Source: a beta proteobacterium L13
GTDB taxonomy: Bacteria; Pseudomonadota; Gammaproteobacteria; Burkholderiales; Chromobacteriaceae
Direction: 5' to 3'
DNA: 64,000 bases
Assembly: GCA_000335715.1 (NCBI GenBank)
Contig: AMYZ01000002.1
Coordinates: forward strand, 124,001-188,000
Part shown: piece after piece, positions 46,493-57,224 of the stretch
How positions within the stretch are numbered: position 1 is the first letter of the stretch
Layout: each line of letters begins with the position of its first letter
Translations under genes and position numbers: made by a program
Notes under the pieces: generated by a model
What the model saw: only the letters and a program-made list of their open reading frames with translations
Told to the model about the DNA's origin: nothing
Database searches by the model: none

Positions 46493-47131
46493 TTACGCGC
46501 TCGGCTGCTGCGCCTCCAGCGCTTCGATGCGCTGCAACATGGCGGCCAGCTGCGCTTCCAGCTCGGCCACGCGCCCCGCCAGCGCGGCATCACCGCCCTG
46601 TGGTGCGAGGTTGGCCGCCGATACTGCCGGGGCTTGCGGGTGCAGCAGATGCACCCAGCGCGCCTCGCGCTCGCCCGGCTGGCGTGGCAGTTTTTCTACC
46701 AGCGGCGGGTATTTGTCGGCCAGCGCGGCCAAGGCGGTTTCTACCTCGTCCACACTGGCAAAGCTGTAGACACGGCCGGCACGGGTACGCAGCTCGGCGC
46801 TGGTCTGCGCGCCACGCAGCAGCAGCAGGCCCAGTGCGGCCAACCTGGCACCATCGATATTCCAGGCGTAGTTCAGCCGGTGCTCGTATTTGGCCACGCG
46901 GCTGCCGGCCGGGATACGCTCGGCCACCAGCTTTTGCGCCATCAGCTCGTCCAGCGCACTGCTGATATCCGCCTCGCTCAGGCTGAGCACCGGGTCGCGG
47001 CTGGTGAGCTGGTTGCAGGCAGACTGCAGCGCATTGAGGGTCAACGGGTAGCTATCGGGCGTGAGCGCCTGTTTTTCTATCAGTGCGCCCAATACGCGCA
47101 CGGTGTGCGGATGCAAAGTCAGATTGTCCAT
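46493..47131 (-). CDS. YceH/DUF480 family protein
   Basis: A 212-residue protein with tandem winged-helix domains (LHPHTVRVLGALIEKQALTPDSYPLTLNALQSACNQ; LLLRGAQTSAELRTRAGRVYSF) and a C-terminal coiled coil (VAELEAQLAAMLQRIEALEAQ), as in YceH. ATG 47131 matches the family start; the open frame upstream is not conserved-looking. The molecular function is unknown. Confidence 0.88.
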   Translation of the reverse strand: MDNLTLHPHTVRVLGALIEKQALTPDSYPLTLNALQSACNQLTSRDPVLSLSEADISSALDELMAQKLVAERIPAGSRVAKYEHRLNYAWNIDGARLAALGLLLLRGAQTSAELRTRAGRVYSFASVDEVETALAALADKYPPLVEKLPRQPGEREARWVHLLHPQAPAVSAANLAPQGGDAALAGRVAELEAQLAAMLQRIEALEAQQPSA

Positions 47132-47269
47132 GCCGGCACCTGTGTGGGTTGAAATAACAATAAATGAATGCATCATCGCACCGCTACCGCGTGCGGCCAA
47201 GCCTGCCTTGACAGTACCCGGCAGATTGCGCACCCTTGCGCGGTTTTGTACTGGCAGCAGGGGGCAGGA

Positions 47270-48031
47270 ATGAAGCGCGTGGATCTTCTCTTGGTAGAAC
47301 AGGGCCTGGCCCCGTCACGTACGGCAGCACAGCAGCTGATCGAGGCTGGCCGCGTCAGCGTGGCAGAGGGTGCGGGCACGCGCCTTATCGGCAAGGCCAG
47401 CCAGAAACTACCCGACGACGCGTTGTTCCATGTGGTGCCGGACGAAGCCGACCGCTACGTGTCGCGCGGTGGCCTGAAAATGGCTGGTGCGCTGGCGGCG
47501 GCCGGTCTGCACGATATCCAGGGCTGGCGTGCGCTGGACGTGGGGCAATCCACCGGTGGCTTTAGCGACTGCCTGCTGCAAGCAGGCGCATGCCGTGTGG
47601 TGGGTGTGGATGTCGGCCACGACCAGTTGGCCGCACGCCTGCGTAACGATGCGCGCGTACGCTATTTCGAAGGGGTGAATGCCCGCGCCCTGGACCACGC
47701 GGCCCTGCTGGCGGCCAACGATGGCGAAGCCTTCGACCTGATGGTGTGCGATGTGTCGTTTATTTCGGTGGCGCTGATCTACCCGTCGGCGCTGCCGTTG
47801 ATCCGCCCGGGCGGCTATTTGCTCAGCCTGGTGAAACCGCAGTTCGAGGTGGGCCGCGAGGGCCTGGGCCACGGTGGTATCGTGCGCGATACCTCGCTCT
47901 ATGCCGGCGTGGAAGACAAGATCAGCCGCTGCGTGGCCGAGCTGGGCTTTGACAAGCTGGGCTGGTTTGACAGCCCGATCAAGGGCGGCGATGGCAACCA
48001 CGAGTTTTTCATTCTGGCGCGCCGCCGCTAG
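47270..48031 (+). CDS. TlyA-family rRNA 2'-O-methyltransferase
   Basis: A 253-residue protein with an N-terminal S4 domain (MKRVDLLLVEQGLAPSRTAAQQLIEAGRVSV) and an RrmJ-like methyltransferase domain: YVSRGGLKMAGAL, SAM motif LDVGQSTGGFSDCLL, VCDVSFISV and LVKPQFEVGREGLG. In mycobacteria TlyA methylates 16S and 23S rRNA cytidines; many proteobacterial relatives are labelled hemolysin A. The motif has Gln where Ala (DVGAST) is common. ATG 47270 is preceded by GGGG, and the open frame upstream of it is not S4-like. Confidence 0.88.
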   Translation: MKRVDLLLVEQGLAPSRTAAQQLIEAGRVSVAEGAGTRLIGKASQKLPDDALFHVVPDEADRYVSRGGLKMAGALAAAGLHDIQGWRALDVGQSTGGFSDCLLQAGACRVVGVDVGHDQLAARLRNDARVRYFEGVNARALDHAALLAANDGEAFDLMVCDVSFISVALIYPSALPLIRPGGYLLSLVKPQFEVGREGLGHGGIVRDTSLYAGVEDKISRCVAELGFDKLGWFDSPIKGGDGNHEFFILARRR

Positions 48032-48082
48032 CCACCGCCCCGGCTTGCCGGCCGGTTACGGTGGCGCGCGCGGCATCCTGGT

Positions 48083-48568
48083 TTAGCCTGCGCTAGGAGC
48101 GGCGCTGTCGTCGTCTTCCGGGTTACGCACCACCAGCAGCGGCAAGGTGCTTTTGCGCAAGACCGACTCGGCAAAGCTGCCCAGCAGCAGGTGTCGCCAG
48201 CCGCGATGGCCGTGCGTACCGATGACCAGCAGGTCGGCCCCAGCCCGGGCGGCAAACTCGACCAGCTGCGCGGTGGCCGCCTCGCTGCCCTGTGGCGCTT
48301 CCAGCAGTTGCTGGCTGATATCCTTTACGCCATGCTCGCGGGCATAACTCGCCGCTTCATCCAGCACGGCTTGCCCCTGCTTTCGGGCCTCGTCGTACAA
48401 TGCCTGGGTATCCAGCAAGCCCGCGCTTTCTATAGCAAAGTCGTGCAGACAGATGACATGTACCAGGGAAAGGTGGCTGTTGGCCGCAGCGGCAATACGG
48501 ACGGCCTCGATCAGCGCCGGGCGCGCATTGTGGCTGCCATCCAGTGCGATAGCGAGATGCTTGTACAT
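48083..48568 (-). CDS. Universal stress protein, UspA family
   Basis: A 161-residue UspA-fold protein: HLAIALDGSHNARPALIEAVRIA at the start, and an ATP-type loop LLVIGTHGHRGWRHLLLGSFAESVLRKSTLPLLVVR near the end. The G-2x-G-9x-G(S/T) pattern suggests nucleotide binding. ATG 48568 has a strong AGGAG site. Specific stress role unknown. Confidence 0.9.
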   Translation of the reverse strand: MYKHLAIALDGSHNARPALIEAVRIAAAANSHLSLVHVICLHDFAIESAGLLDTQALYDEARKQGQAVLDEAASYAREHGVKDISQQLLEAPQGSEAATAQLVEFAARAGADLLVIGTHGHRGWRHLLLGSFAESVLRKSTLPLLVVRNPEDDDSAAPSAG

Positions 48569-48754
48569 GAAACTCTCCTTGGCAGTGGGTGTCTGATATT
48601 TATCCAGATTGTGCATTACCAGTACAGCTCGCCCCTATGACTGGTTCAATCTTGCTTGATCTGGTGCAAGTGCTATCGATTTAGTACTTCTACCAATAAT
48701 CAAACCGTCGCAATTCAATTATCATGCCAAGCAGTTTAGCTAACGGAGTCCGAT

Positions 48755-49051
48755 GTGCTGGGAACGTTTATTCTTGTGGTCTGTTGTTTCTTTGTCGGGC
48801 TGGTGGCGTTTTTTTACTATCAAGGCAAAAAGCATAAAAGCAATCCACCCAGCCGCACCGTGTACGCCGCGCACACTCAGCGCCGCGTACTGCCCCCTAC
48901 CAACCACATGACCGGTGAGGCTTACGGCAAACTGCTGCGTGCCGCACAGGGCGACCGCCAGCAGGTGGAGCTGTGGATTGTCGAAGCCCAGTGCAACCTG
49001 ACTGGCCGCACACGCAGCGAAATCATCGAGCTGCTCGCCAAAGAGCGCTAG
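48755..49051 (+). CDS. Small single-span membrane protein, unknown
   Basis: A 98-residue protein with one N-terminal helix (LGTFILVVCCFFVGLVAFFYY) and a basic, cytoplasmic-looking tail. The last 45 residues (TGEAYGKLLRAAQGDRQQVELWIVEAQCNLTGRTRSEIIELL) could form a small helical domain. The start is GTG 48755 with a GGAG site 6 bases upstream; an out-of-frame ATG overlaps it. No family recognised. It has its own terminator and a 186-base AT-rich gap upstream, so it looks like a real monocistronic gene. Confidence 0.7.
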   Translation: MLGTFILVVCCFFVGLVAFFYYQGKKHKSNPPSRTVYAAHTQRRVLPPTNHMTGEAYGKLLRAAQGDRQQVELWIVEAQCNLTGRTRSEIIELLAKER

Positions 49052-49072
49052 ACAGCCGCCGCTGCCCGCCGC

Positions 49073-49098
49073 AAACGCCCCGCCATGCGGGGCGTTTT
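49073..49098. terminator. Terminator between the small membrane protein and puuA-like genes
   Basis: A stem AAACGCCCCG/CGGGGCGTTT with a 5-base loop, T at the end, between converging genes. Confidence 0.85.
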
Positions 49099-49110
49099 GC
49101 ATTGGTCTTA

Positions 49111-50466
49111 TCAAGCCAGCACGCCAAGATAACGGCGCTCCCACGCGGTAATTTCGTTGTGGAAGCTGGCCAGCTCTACCTCTTTTACCGCAGCGTAGGC
49201 CTGACTGAACTCGCGGCCAAACAGCTGCGTAGCGGCGTCACCTTGCTGCATGCGCGCCAGGGCTACGTCCAGGGTACGTGGCAGGCTATCCCCGCTGTCT
49301 TCCTGCAGGAACACGTTGCCTGTCACCGCCGGTGCCGGCTGCAGGCCCTGCTCCATGCCCAGCAAACCTGCGCCCAGGCTGGCTGCCAGCGACAGGTAAG
49401 GGTTGGCGTCGCAACCTGGCAAACGGTTTTCCACACGGCGTGCCTGTGGCGCAGACAGCGGTACCCGCAAGCCCACCGAGCGGTTGTCTACCCCCCAGCT
49501 CAGGTTGACCGGCGCGGCCAGGTTTTTGACAAAGCGCCGGTAGGAGTTGGGGCTGGGGCAATACAGCGGCATCAGCTCGGCCAGATAACGCTGCATGCCC
49601 GCGATAAAGCCGTAAAACAGCTGGCTTTCGCTGCCGTCCGGCTGGCTGAAAATATTGCGGCCATCGCGGTCTACCACGCTTTGGTGCAGGTGCATGGAGC
49701 TGCCCGGCTCGCCCGCCAGCGGTTTGGCCATGCACACCACATTCAGGCCGTGCTTGTTGCCGGTTTCTTTCAGCAGGGTCTTGAACAGGAAGGTCTGGTC
49801 GGCCAGGGCCAAGGCATCGCCATGCTTGAGATTGATCTCGAACTGGCTGGGCCCCATCTCGTGTACCCAGGTATCGGTAGCGATACCCAGCATCTCGCAG
49901 CCACGGTAGACATCGTCGAAGAAGGCTTCCAGGTCGTTGAGGGTGCTGAAGCTGAACGAGTCAAAACCGCGCTCGCGCCGGCCACTGCGCAAGGCCGGCG
50001 GCTGGAACGGCGCGTCGCTGTCCGGGTTGGCCGCAAACAGATAAAACTCCAGCTCCGGCGCCACCACGGGTGTCCAGCCATGCATAGCGTAGCGCTGTAG
50101 CAGCTGTTTCAACACTGTGCGCGGTGCCAGCGGCGACAGGCTGCCATCGTGATCGACACAATCGCACAGTACCAGCGCCCGTGGCGTGGCCGCCCAAGGC
50201 AGCTGGCGCAGCGTGGCCATATCGGGCAGCAGCGTCACATCGGGGTCTTCCTCGCCGTAAAAACGGTAATCGGGAAACTCGCCAATGCAGCTTTGGATAG
50301 CAACGGCACGCGCAATGCGCAGCTGCTGGCCATCGATGAACGCCTGGCGGGGCAAGGTTTTGCCGCGCGCGAAACCGGTTACGTCGGCAAACGCCAGCTC
50401 GACATCACGAACGCCCAGCTGGCTCAGCCATAGTGCCTGCTCGGGGTGCGGTACGGGGTGGGACAT
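49111..50466 (-). CDS. Gamma-glutamylputrescine/polyamine synthetase (PuuA-type glutamine synthetase)
   Basis: A 451-residue glutamine synthetase family enzyme of the PuuA/SpuI kind, which ligates glutamate to polyamines or amines for catabolism. Landmarks: VELAFADVTGFARGKTLPR, VAPELEFYLF (metal Glu), GPSQFEINLKHGDAL, GSSMHLHQSV, NSYRRFVKNLAAP, RRVENRLPGCDANPYLSLAASL. It is shorter than GlnA and lacks the adenylylation Tyr context. The rest of the Puu pathway is not adjacent. The amine substrate is not predictable. Confidence 0.86.
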   Translation of the reverse strand: MSHPVPHPEQALWLSQLGVRDVELAFADVTGFARGKTLPRQAFIDGQQLRIARAVAIQSCIGEFPDYRFYGEEDPDVTLLPDMATLRQLPWAATPRALVLCDCVDHDGSLSPLAPRTVLKQLLQRYAMHGWTPVVAPELEFYLFAANPDSDAPFQPPALRSGRRERGFDSFSFSTLNDLEAFFDDVYRGCEMLGIATDTWVHEMGPSQFEINLKHGDALALADQTFLFKTLLKETGNKHGLNVVCMAKPLAGEPGSSMHLHQSVVDRDGRNIFSQPDGSESQLFYGFIAGMQRYLAELMPLYCPSPNSYRRFVKNLAAPVNLSWGVDNRSVGLRVPLSAPQARRVENRLPGCDANPYLSLAASLGAGLLGMEQGLQPAPAVTGNVFLQEDSGDSLPRTLDVALARMQQGDAATQLFGREFSQAYAAVKEVELASFHNEITAWERRYLGVLA

Positions 50467-50658
50467 GCGGCATCTCTCCTGTTATGAGCCTGGCCAGGGT
50501 GGCTGGCAGGCATGCTCTGCAAGGAGTATGCACGCGACAATTCCGCAATCAAGCACATTGTTCCGCCCAGCAGAACTTCTTAGGTAATTAAGCCAAAAGG
50601 ACAGCCGGATCAGACCGCGACGCCACAGTAAGCCGCGAGCTGGCTAGCACGCATGGCA

Positions 50659-51876
50659 TTACTGCAAGGCAGAACACTGGTTACGGCCCATGCGCTTGGA
50701 CTCGTACATGGCCTGGTCGGCACGGCGCAGCCAGTCGTGTAGCGTATCGCCCTGGCGCAGCTGGGTAATACCGAACGAGGCGGTAACCGGCAAATGTACC
50801 GGCTGCTGCAACAGCGGCTCTGCGGCCAACTGCTCGCACAGGCGCCGTGCCAGCTTGGCGGCGTCATCCAGCCGCATGCCCGGCAGCAGGATGATGAACT
50901 CTTCGCCACCAAAGCGGGCCAGCAGGTCGCCCGGCCTGAGACGTGTTTCCAGCCGACGGGCCATGGCGGCCAGGACATCGTCGCCAATGTCGTGGCCATA
51001 GGTATCATTAATTGCCTTGAAGTAGTCGATATCCAGCATGATCAGGCTGCAGATCTCTTGCCCGCTTTCCCATTTCGCCAGGTGGTCGTTCAAGGCGGCA
51101 ATAGCTGCGCGCCGGTTGGGTAGCTGCGTCAGCTCATCCTGATGGGCCATGCTGCGGATGGTGCCAAGCGCATGCTGCAAACGGGAATGCTCCTCCTGCA
51201 AGGCGGCAAGCGACTGTTCTGCGCGCATATTGGCATCCAGCAGCTCATCGGTGAGCAGCCGGGCCTGCAAGGCTGCTCGCACGCCGCGTACCAGCTGGCG
51301 GTTCACCACACCGCTGTAGATGATCAGCAGCAAGGCGTACAAGGCACCGGCAATCGCCACATAAACATCCAGCGCTTGCGGGTGCAGTACCGCGTACAGC
51401 AAGACAGGCAAGTAGATACCCAGCAGGAACACCACTACCGATGTCCAGAAAATGGAATGCACCAGCACCACCATGGCACAGATGCCGCTAAGGATGATGT
51501 ACACCATCATGCCGAATATCGGTGTGGCAATGGGCATCAGAAACCACACGCTGGCCCCCCAGCCCAGGCCCAGCAGGGCTTTGGAGCCCAGATAAAAGCG
51601 CACCCACTGCTGTTTGTTGGCCGGTAGCTCTTCTGCCAGCGCCTGGGGCAGACAACAGGCCAGGTTGACCATCACGATCAGGGTAATCAGCACACTCCAG
51701 ACATACAGTGGCTGCAGGTCAGCCAGGTGCTCGGCATAGCCCAGGTAAAGCAAGAGTGCCCCGGCCACCGGCGTAGACAGGCTGGCAACAAAACCACGCC
51801 GGGCCACCAGCCGGATGCGCTCGGCGAGCACGGCGTCGGCAAGGAGATGGTCGTCCACCTGGACTTTCGCAGACAT
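50659..51876 (-). CDS. Membrane diguanylate cyclase (GGDEF)
   Basis: A 405-residue protein. Residues about 25-195 hold five or six transmembrane helices in no sensor family I can name; a coiled linker follows ([23 protein letters not shown]), then a GGDEF domain (about 240-405). The active site is RFGGEEF, an active variant, and RPGD lies five residues before it, giving an RxxD inhibitory site. Both suggest a working, product-inhibited c-di-GMP synthase. ATG 51876 has a GGGGG site. Confidence 0.92.
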   Translation of the reverse strand: MSAKVQVDDHLLADAVLAERIRLVARRGFVASLSTPVAGALLLYLGYAEHLADLQPLYVWSVLITLIVMVNLACCLPQALAEELPANKQQWVRFYLGSKALLGLGWGASVWFLMPIATPIFGMMVYIILSGICAMVVLVHSIFWTSVVVFLLGIYLPVLLYAVLHPQALDVYVAIAGALYALLLIIYSGVVNRQLVRGVRAALQARLLTDELLDANMRAEQSLAALQEEHSRLQHALGTIRSMAHQDELTQLPNRRAAIAALNDHLAKWESGQEICSLIMLDIDYFKAINDTYGHDIGDDVLAAMARRLETRLRPGDLLARFGGEEFIILLPGMRLDDAAKLARRLCEQLAAEPLLQQPVHLPVTASFGITQLRQGDTLHDWLRRADQAMYESKRMGRNQCSALQ

Positions 51877-52041
51877 GCAGACCCCCTTGTGCAAAACGGG
51901 CCGGCATACACCAGCCACGATGAGCGGCACACCTGTGGCCAGTCTGGGCGGACGGGCCTGCGCTTATATCGGGCGCACGTACTGTGCCCTGCAGGGGCAA
52001 GCGCGCTGGCCGCCCCTTTCCTGCATCATGGCGCCATGTGG

Positions 52042-53301
52042 CTAGCCACGAATCTGGCCATCGCCCAGCACGATCCACTTCTGGCTGGTCAGGCCGTGCA
52101 GCCCTACCGGGCCACGGGCATGGATTTTGTCAGTGGAAATGCCGATTTCGGCACCCAGCCCGTACTCGAAACCATCGGCAAAGCGGGTGCTGGCGTTCAC
52201 CATCACGCTGGCCGAATCCACCTCGCGCAGGAACTGGCGCGAGCGGGCGTAATCGTCGGTAATGATGGCGTCGGTATGGTGGCTACCGTAGTGGTTGATG
52301 TGCTCGATGGCGTCGTCGATACCACCTACCACCTTGATGGCCAGAATCGGCGCCAGATACTCGGTGCCCCAGTCATCCGCCGTTGCGGCCACCACCTTGT
52401 CACCCAGAATGCCGCGGGTGCGTTCACAGCCGCGCAGCTCTACGCCTTTTTCCCAGTACGCTGCGGCCAACCTTGGCAGGATGAACTCGGCAAAGGCGGT
52501 GTGCACCAGCAGGGTTTCCATGGTGTTGCAGGTGCCATAGCGGTGCGTCTTGGCGTTCAGCGCGATATTGAAGGCTTTCTCGGGGTTGGCCGTATCGTCG
52601 ATATACACGTGGCAGTTACCGTCCAGGTGCTTGATCACCGGCACCCTGGCATCACGGGTGATGCGCTCGATCAGGCCTTTGCCGCCACGCGGCACAATCA
52701 CATCGACAAACTCGGTCTGGGTTATCAGCTCGCCCACGGCGGCGCGGTCGGTGGTTTCCAGCACCTGTACCACGTGCTGCGGCAGGCCGGCGACACGCAG
52801 GCCTTCGTGTACACAAGCAGCAATCGCCTGGTTGCTGTGGAAGGCTTCCGAGCCGCCACGCAGGATCACCGCATTACCCGACTTCAGGCACAGGCCGGCT
52901 GCGTCGGCGGTGACATTGGGGCGTGCTTCATAAATGATGCCGATCACACCCAACGGTACGCGCATCTTGCCCAGCTGTATGCCGGACGGACGGTAGCTGA
53001 ACTCGCCCATTTCCCCTACCGGGTCGGGCAGCGCGGCAATCTGGCGCAGGCCTTCAGCCATGCCGTGTACGGTTTTTTCCGACAGCGTCAGGCGGTCGAT
53101 CATGGCTTCTTCCAGGCCGTTTTTCCGCGCGGCTTCCAGATCCAGCATATTGGCCGTTACCAGGCGCTCCAGATCGCGCTCGATGGCATCGGCCATGGCG
53201 TGCAGGGCCTTATTCTTCTGGTTGGTATCGGCGCGGGCTATGGCCCGGCTGGCCTTGCGGGCAGCCTGGCCAACGACATTCATATAATGCTTAACGTCCA
53301 T
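52042..53301 (-). CDS. proA: Gamma-glutamyl phosphate reductase ProA
   Basis: Second step of proline synthesis; reduces gamma-glutamyl phosphate with NADPH. The 419-residue aldehyde-dehydrogenase-fold enzyme has [23 protein letters not shown]-like [37 protein letters not shown], the catalytic Cys region [14 protein letters not shown] and [24 protein letters not shown]. Full length. Its partner proB is 35 kb away on the opposite strand. Confidence 0.96.
   Translation of the reverse strand: MDVKHYMNVVGQAARKASRAIARADTNQKNKALHAMADAIERDLERLVTANMLDLEAARKNGLEEAMIDRLTLSEKTVHGMAEGLRQIAALPDPVGEMGEFSYRPSGIQLGKMRVPLGVIGIIYEARPNVTADAAGLCLKSGNAVILRGGSEAFHSNQAIAACVHEGLRVAGLPQHVVQVLETTDRAAVGELITQTEFVDVIVPRGGKGLIERITRDARVPVIKHLDGNCHVYIDDTANPEKAFNIALNAKTHRYGTCNTMETLLVHTAFAEFILPRLAAAYWEKGVELRGCERTRGILGDKVVAATADDWGTEYLAPILAIKVVGGIDDAIEHINHYGSHHTDAIITDDYARSRQFLREVDSASVMVNASTRFADGFEYGLGAEIGISTDKIHARGPVGLHGLTSQKWIVLGDGQIRG
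52462..52474 (+). repeat. Exact copy of the 13-mer repeat TGCGGCCAACCTT
   Basis: Inside proA; the coding strand reads AGG TTG GCC GCA and encodes Arg-Leu-Ala-Ala in a poorly conserved loop ([11 protein letters not shown]). Confidence 0.82.
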
Positions 53302-53566
53302 GGTCTTGTCCTGAAATACATGTGGTGTCCCTAGCTTTCAGAGTAATGCAAAGCAGGGGGATTCGGCCAGTGTTCATATCAAACCTGGGCCGCACTACCC
53401 GCCTGCCACTTTATGGCAAACCTTGGTTTTATCGGTATTTATACAACGTTAGCCCATGCCCGGCTGGCAGATGGTGCACTGCAAGATTGACCGCCATGAC
53501 CCTTAGTCCTTACTTTGTCCGACAAGCAACCGCTTGACAGATGCGCAAGACTATCAGGAGACCGGC

Positions 53567-55465
53567 ATGACCTCGTACCAGGCGTTTTACCAGCAATCCA
53601 TCAACGAGCCCGAAACGTTCTGGGGAAGAGAAGCCGCGCGCATCCACTGGCACAAGCCATTCGACAAGGTACTGGCCTACGATAAGCCCCCGTTCCGCGA
53701 GTGGTTTGCCGGCGGCCTCACCAACCTTTGCTACAACGCGGTAGACCGCCATCTGGCCGAACGCGCCGAGCAAACCGCGCTGGCCTATGTCTCCAGCGAA
53801 ACCGGCATCGAAACCGGCTACACCTTCCGCGAGCTGCACGCCGAAGTAGCCCGCTTTGCCGCCATCCTGCAGGCGCAGGGCGTGGCCAAGGGCGACCGCG
53901 TGCTGATTTACATGCCGATGATCCCCGAGGCCATTTTCGCCATGCTGGCTACCGTACGGCTGGGGGCCATTCACTCCGTCGTATTCGGCGGCTTCGCGCC
54001 AGCCAGCCTGGCCACCCGCATCGAGGACGCCAGCCCGAAAGTGATGATCACAGCCGACGCCGGCATGCGCGGCGGCAAGGTCATCCCCTACAAGCCGCTA
54101 GTGGACGAAGCGCTGGGCTACGCCGGCGCCAGCGCACCGGCCAAAGTGATCGTGGTAAACCGCGGCCTGGCCGAGGCACCGATGATGAAACCGGGGCGCG
54201 ACCTGGACTACGACAGCCTGCGCGAAGCGCACCTGCACGCGCGCGCCGAGGTGGAATGGGTAGAGTCCAGCCACCCCAGCTACATCCTGTATACCTCTGG
54301 CACCACCGGCAAGCCCAAGGGTGTACAGCGCGATACCGGCGGCTACGCCGTGGCACTGGCCGCCAGCATGGATTACATCTACGGCGGCAAGCCTGGCGAA
54401 TGCTACTTTTCCACCTCCGACATCGGCTGGGTAGTCGGCCACTCGTATATCGTGTACGGGCCGCTGATCAACGGCATGACCACGCTGGTCTACGAAGGCC
54501 TGCCCATCCGCCCCGACGCCGGCATCTGGTGGCAGCTGGTAGAAAAATACCGTGTCAGCGTGATGTTCTCTGCCCCCACCGCCATCCGCGTGCTGAAAAA
54601 GCAGGACCCGGCGTGGCTGCACAAACACGACCTGTCCAGCCTGCGCGCGCTATTCCTGGCGGGTGAGCCGCTGGACGAACCTACCGCCACCTGGATTGCC
54701 GGCGAGCTGAATATCCCGGTGCTGGACAACTACTGGCAGACCGAAACCGGCTGGCCGATGCTGACGCTGTGCAACGGCGTGGAACCGAAAGCCGTGAAAT
54801 TCGGCAGCCCCGGCCTGCCGGTGTACGGCTTTAACGTGAAACTGTTCAACGAGAGCACCGGCCAGGAAGTGGGCCCCGGCGAGAAAGGCGTGATCGGCGT
54901 GATCCCGCCGCTGCCGCCGGGCTGTATGAGCACGGTGTGGGGCCAGGACCAGCGCTTTGTCGATACCTACTTCAGCCTGTTCAAGGACAAACTGGTGTAC
55001 TCCAGCTTTGACTGGGGCATCAAGGACGAAGACGGCTACTACACCATCCTTGGCCGCACCGACGATGTAATCAACGTGGCCGGCCACCGCCTGGGCACGC
55101 GCGAAATCGAAGAAGCCGTCAGCAGCCACAGCGCCATTGCCGAAGTAGCTGTAGTGGGCGTGGAAGACAGCCTGAAAGGCCAGGTACCCAAGGCGTTTGC
55201 CGTGGTCAAAAACCCCGCGGTGCTGGACGACCCGGCCAGCCGTGCCGCGCTGGAAAAAGAAGTGATCGCGCGCGTGGCGGCCCAGCTGGGTGCCATCGCC
55301 AACCCGGCACGGGTGTACTTTGTGAACCAGCTACCAAAAACCCGCTCCGGCAAAGTATTGCGCCGCTCCATCCAGGCGCTGGCCGAAGGCCGCGACCCGG
55401 GCGACCTCACCACGCTGGACGACCCAGCCGGCATCGAGCAGATTCGCCAGATCATCCAGCAGTAA
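53567..55465 (+). CDS. prpE: Propionate--CoA ligase PrpE
   Basis: Adenylate-forming enzyme that activates propionate to propionyl-CoA. The 632 residues match PrpE closely at the N-terminus (FYQQSINEPETFWG; WFAGGLTNLCYNAVDRHL), with YTSGTTGKPKGVQRD, YWQTETGWPM, GRTDDVINVAGHRLGTREIEE and the catalytic Lys in LPKTRSGKVLRR. ATG 53567 has an AGGAG site. No 2-methylcitrate genes (prpBCD) are adjacent, so it may act from a distance or in acyl-CoA supply. The 265-base gap upstream shows no gene. Confidence 0.93.
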   Translation: MTSYQAFYQQSINEPETFWGREAARIHWHKPFDKVLAYDKPPFREWFAGGLTNLCYNAVDRHLAERAEQTALAYVSSETGIETGYTFRELHAEVARFAAILQAQGVAKGDRVLIYMPMIPEAIFAMLATVRLGAIHSVVFGGFAPASLATRIEDASPKVMITADAGMRGGKVIPYKPLVDEALGYAGASAPAKVIVVNRGLAEAPMMKPGRDLDYDSLREAHLHARAEVEWVESSHPSYILYTSGTTGKPKGVQRDTGGYAVALAASMDYIYGGKPGECYFSTSDIGWVVGHSYIVYGPLINGMTTLVYEGLPIRPDAGIWWQLVEKYRVSVMFSAPTAIRVLKKQDPAWLHKHDLSSLRALFLAGEPLDEPTATWIAGELNIPVLDNYWQTETGWPMLTLCNGVEPKAVKFGSPGLPVYGFNVKLFNESTGQEVGPGEKGVIGVIPPLPPGCMSTVWGQDQRFVDTYFSLFKDKLVYSSFDWGIKDEDGYYTILGRTDDVINVAGHRLGTREIEEAVSSHSAIAEVAVVGVEDSLKGQVPKAFAVVKNPAVLDDPASRAALEKEVIARVAAQLGAIANPARVYFVNQLPKTRSGKVLRRSIQALAEGRDPGDLTTLDDPAGIEQIRQIIQQ

Positions 55466-55498
55466 TAGCAAAGGCGGCGCATGCCGCCGGCTCCCTTT

Positions 55499-55534
55499 GG
55501 CTCCCCTGTGTCGAGGCAGCGGGAGCCTTTTTTA
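55499..55534 (+). terminator. Terminator after prpE
   Basis: A GGCTCCC/GGGAGCC stem with a 15-base loop, then six T. Confidence 0.8.
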
Positions 55535-55548
55535 GCGCCTGATATGCA

Positions 55549-55572
55549 AACACCCGGCCGTGGCCGGGTGTT
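55549..55572 (-). terminator. Terminator after the chemoreceptor gene
   Basis: A perfect 11-bp stem AACACCCGGCC/GGCCGGGTGTT with a 2-base centre, 23 bases after the chemoreceptor stop. The T tract is short. Confidence 0.7.
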
Positions 55573-55595
55573 GCCGTGGCAAATACGCCCGCGCC

Positions 55596-57224
55596 TTACA
55601 TCTTGAACGTGGCCACCACCGCGCCCAGGTCCTGGGCGTGCACACTCAGCTGCCCTGCGGCCGTGGCGGTCAGGTCTACCGTGCCCTGGTTGGTTTCGGT
55701 CATGGACGAGATCACTTCGGCACGCTGCGCGATATCGCGCACCGCCAGTTGCTGCTCGCCCAGCGCCAGCGCTACCGACTCGATATGGCGGCTGATGTTG
55801 GCCGCATTCTCGCGGATACCTTCTATCGCTTCGCTCGCCTTCCGGCTTTGCTCTACCCCGCCCTGCGTGGCGGTGACGCTGCCCTGCATGGTACCTACCA
55901 CCTCATGCATGCCATGGCTGAGGTTATCGATCTGGCGGCTGATATCCACCGTGGCCTGGCTGGTGCGCTCGGCCAGCTTGCGCACCTCGTCGGCCACCAC
56001 GGCAAAGCCGCGGCCGCTTTCGCCAGCGCGTGCGGCTTCAATCGCCGCATTCAGTGCCAGCAGGTTGGTCTGGTCGGCAATGTCGTGAATGGTCTGGGTA
56101 ATGGTGGCGATGGTGCGTGTCTGCGTACTCAAGCCATCCAGTGCCTCGGCCGCACCGGAAATATGGCCGGCAATACCACGGATATCGTCGGCCGACTGGC
56201 GTATCAGGCCGGCGCACTCGCCCACAGCCGTATCGGCGTCATTCGCTTCCTGCTCTACGTAGCGGATCTGTTCGGCCAGCTGGCTGATACTTTGCAGCAC
56301 TTCCTCTACCGACACGGCAATCGCCCGCGATGCTTCACTTTGCGCGTGCGAGGCATGCTGTACATCGCGCGCCGAACGCGACAGATCGCCGGCATTGCCT
56401 TGCACCTGGCTAGCCAGGTCGCGGATGCGGCCGGTAATGTCACGCAGCTTGTCCTGCATGTCCGACAAGGAGCCCATCAGGCTGTTTTCGCGCCCTGCCG
56501 GCACCCTCAGCACATGGCTCAGATCACCTGCCGCGATATAGCGCGTCTGGCGCATGGCTTCTACCGGCTCGCCACCCAGGCTGCGGAATACGCGGCGGTA
56601 CTGCAGCACACCGCCTGCCGCTACCAACAGAATCAGCACGCTGCCACTGAGCCACAAGCTGGTTTGGGCCGAAGCGATCTGCGCTTCGCTATCGCCCACG
56701 ACCTGCTGCACATTCTGTTCTACACGCTGCTGCAGTGCTTCCAGCTTCTTGGTCAGCGCCTCGGCCCGCTCGTCAAAACCGGTGCCAGGCGCCTTCATCA
56801 AGGTGTTGCCAGCCTCACGCCCCTGATTGATGTAGGCATCCGCCATTTGCTGGCCTACCTGATAAAAGGTATCCAGCAGCTGGCGCGTTGCCTGGGCGTC
56901 GTCGCCATAGGCAGGGTCCAGCTGTTTGAGCTCGTCCAGTTGCTTGACGGCCGCCTGGTAGTGTTCTTTGGCATCGCCAAAACCGTCGCGGTCGCCGGTA
57001 GCACTGGCATCGGTCAGAAACTGCTGGATCTGTACTACATGGAAGCGCAGGTCGCCCATGCGGTCGGCCAGGCCATCTGCCACCTGATGCTCGTAGCGGC
57101 TATTGGCCATGATCTTGTTCAGGCCGACCGTCACGATGGCGGTCTGGGCAATGGCCAGCAGCACGGTAACGACAACAAAGCTGATCAATAAGGGGCGTAA
57201 TTTGCGGGAGGTGGGAATAGACAT
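55596..57224 (-). CDS. Methyl-accepting chemotaxis protein
   Basis: A 542-residue chemoreceptor. TM1 is [20 protein letters not shown] (about 12-31), a helical periplasmic sensor of about 150 residues follows, TM2 is [21 protein letters not shown] (about 188-208), then a HAMP domain and a long cytoplasmic coiled coil with the hairpin tip [40 protein letters not shown]. No C-terminal CheR/CheB pentapeptide is present; it ends ATFKM. ATG 57224 is preferred over an in-frame TTG. No che genes are adjacent, and the ligand is unknown. Confidence 0.92.
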   Translation of the reverse strand: MSIPTSRKLRPLLISFVVVTVLLAIAQTAIVTVGLNKIMANSRYEHQVADGLADRMGDLRFHVVQIQQFLTDASATGDRDGFGDAKEHYQAAVKQLDELKQLDPAYGDDAQATRQLLDTFYQVGQQMADAYINQGREAGNTLMKAPGTGFDERAEALTKKLEALQQRVEQNVQQVVGDSEAQIASAQTSLWLSGSVLILLVAAGGVLQYRRVFRSLGGEPVEAMRQTRYIAAGDLSHVLRVPAGRENSLMGSLSDMQDKLRDITGRIRDLASQVQGNAGDLSRSARDVQHASHAQSEASRAIAVSVEEVLQSISQLAEQIRYVEQEANDADTAVGECAGLIRQSADDIRGIAGHISGAAEALDGLSTQTRTIATITQTIHDIADQTNLLALNAAIEAARAGESGRGFAVVADEVRKLAERTSQATVDISRQIDNLSHGMHEVVGTMQGSVTATQGGVEQSRKASEAIEGIRENAANISRHIESVALALGEQQLAVRDIAQRAEVISSMTETNQGTVDLTATAAGQLSVHAQDLGAVVATFKM

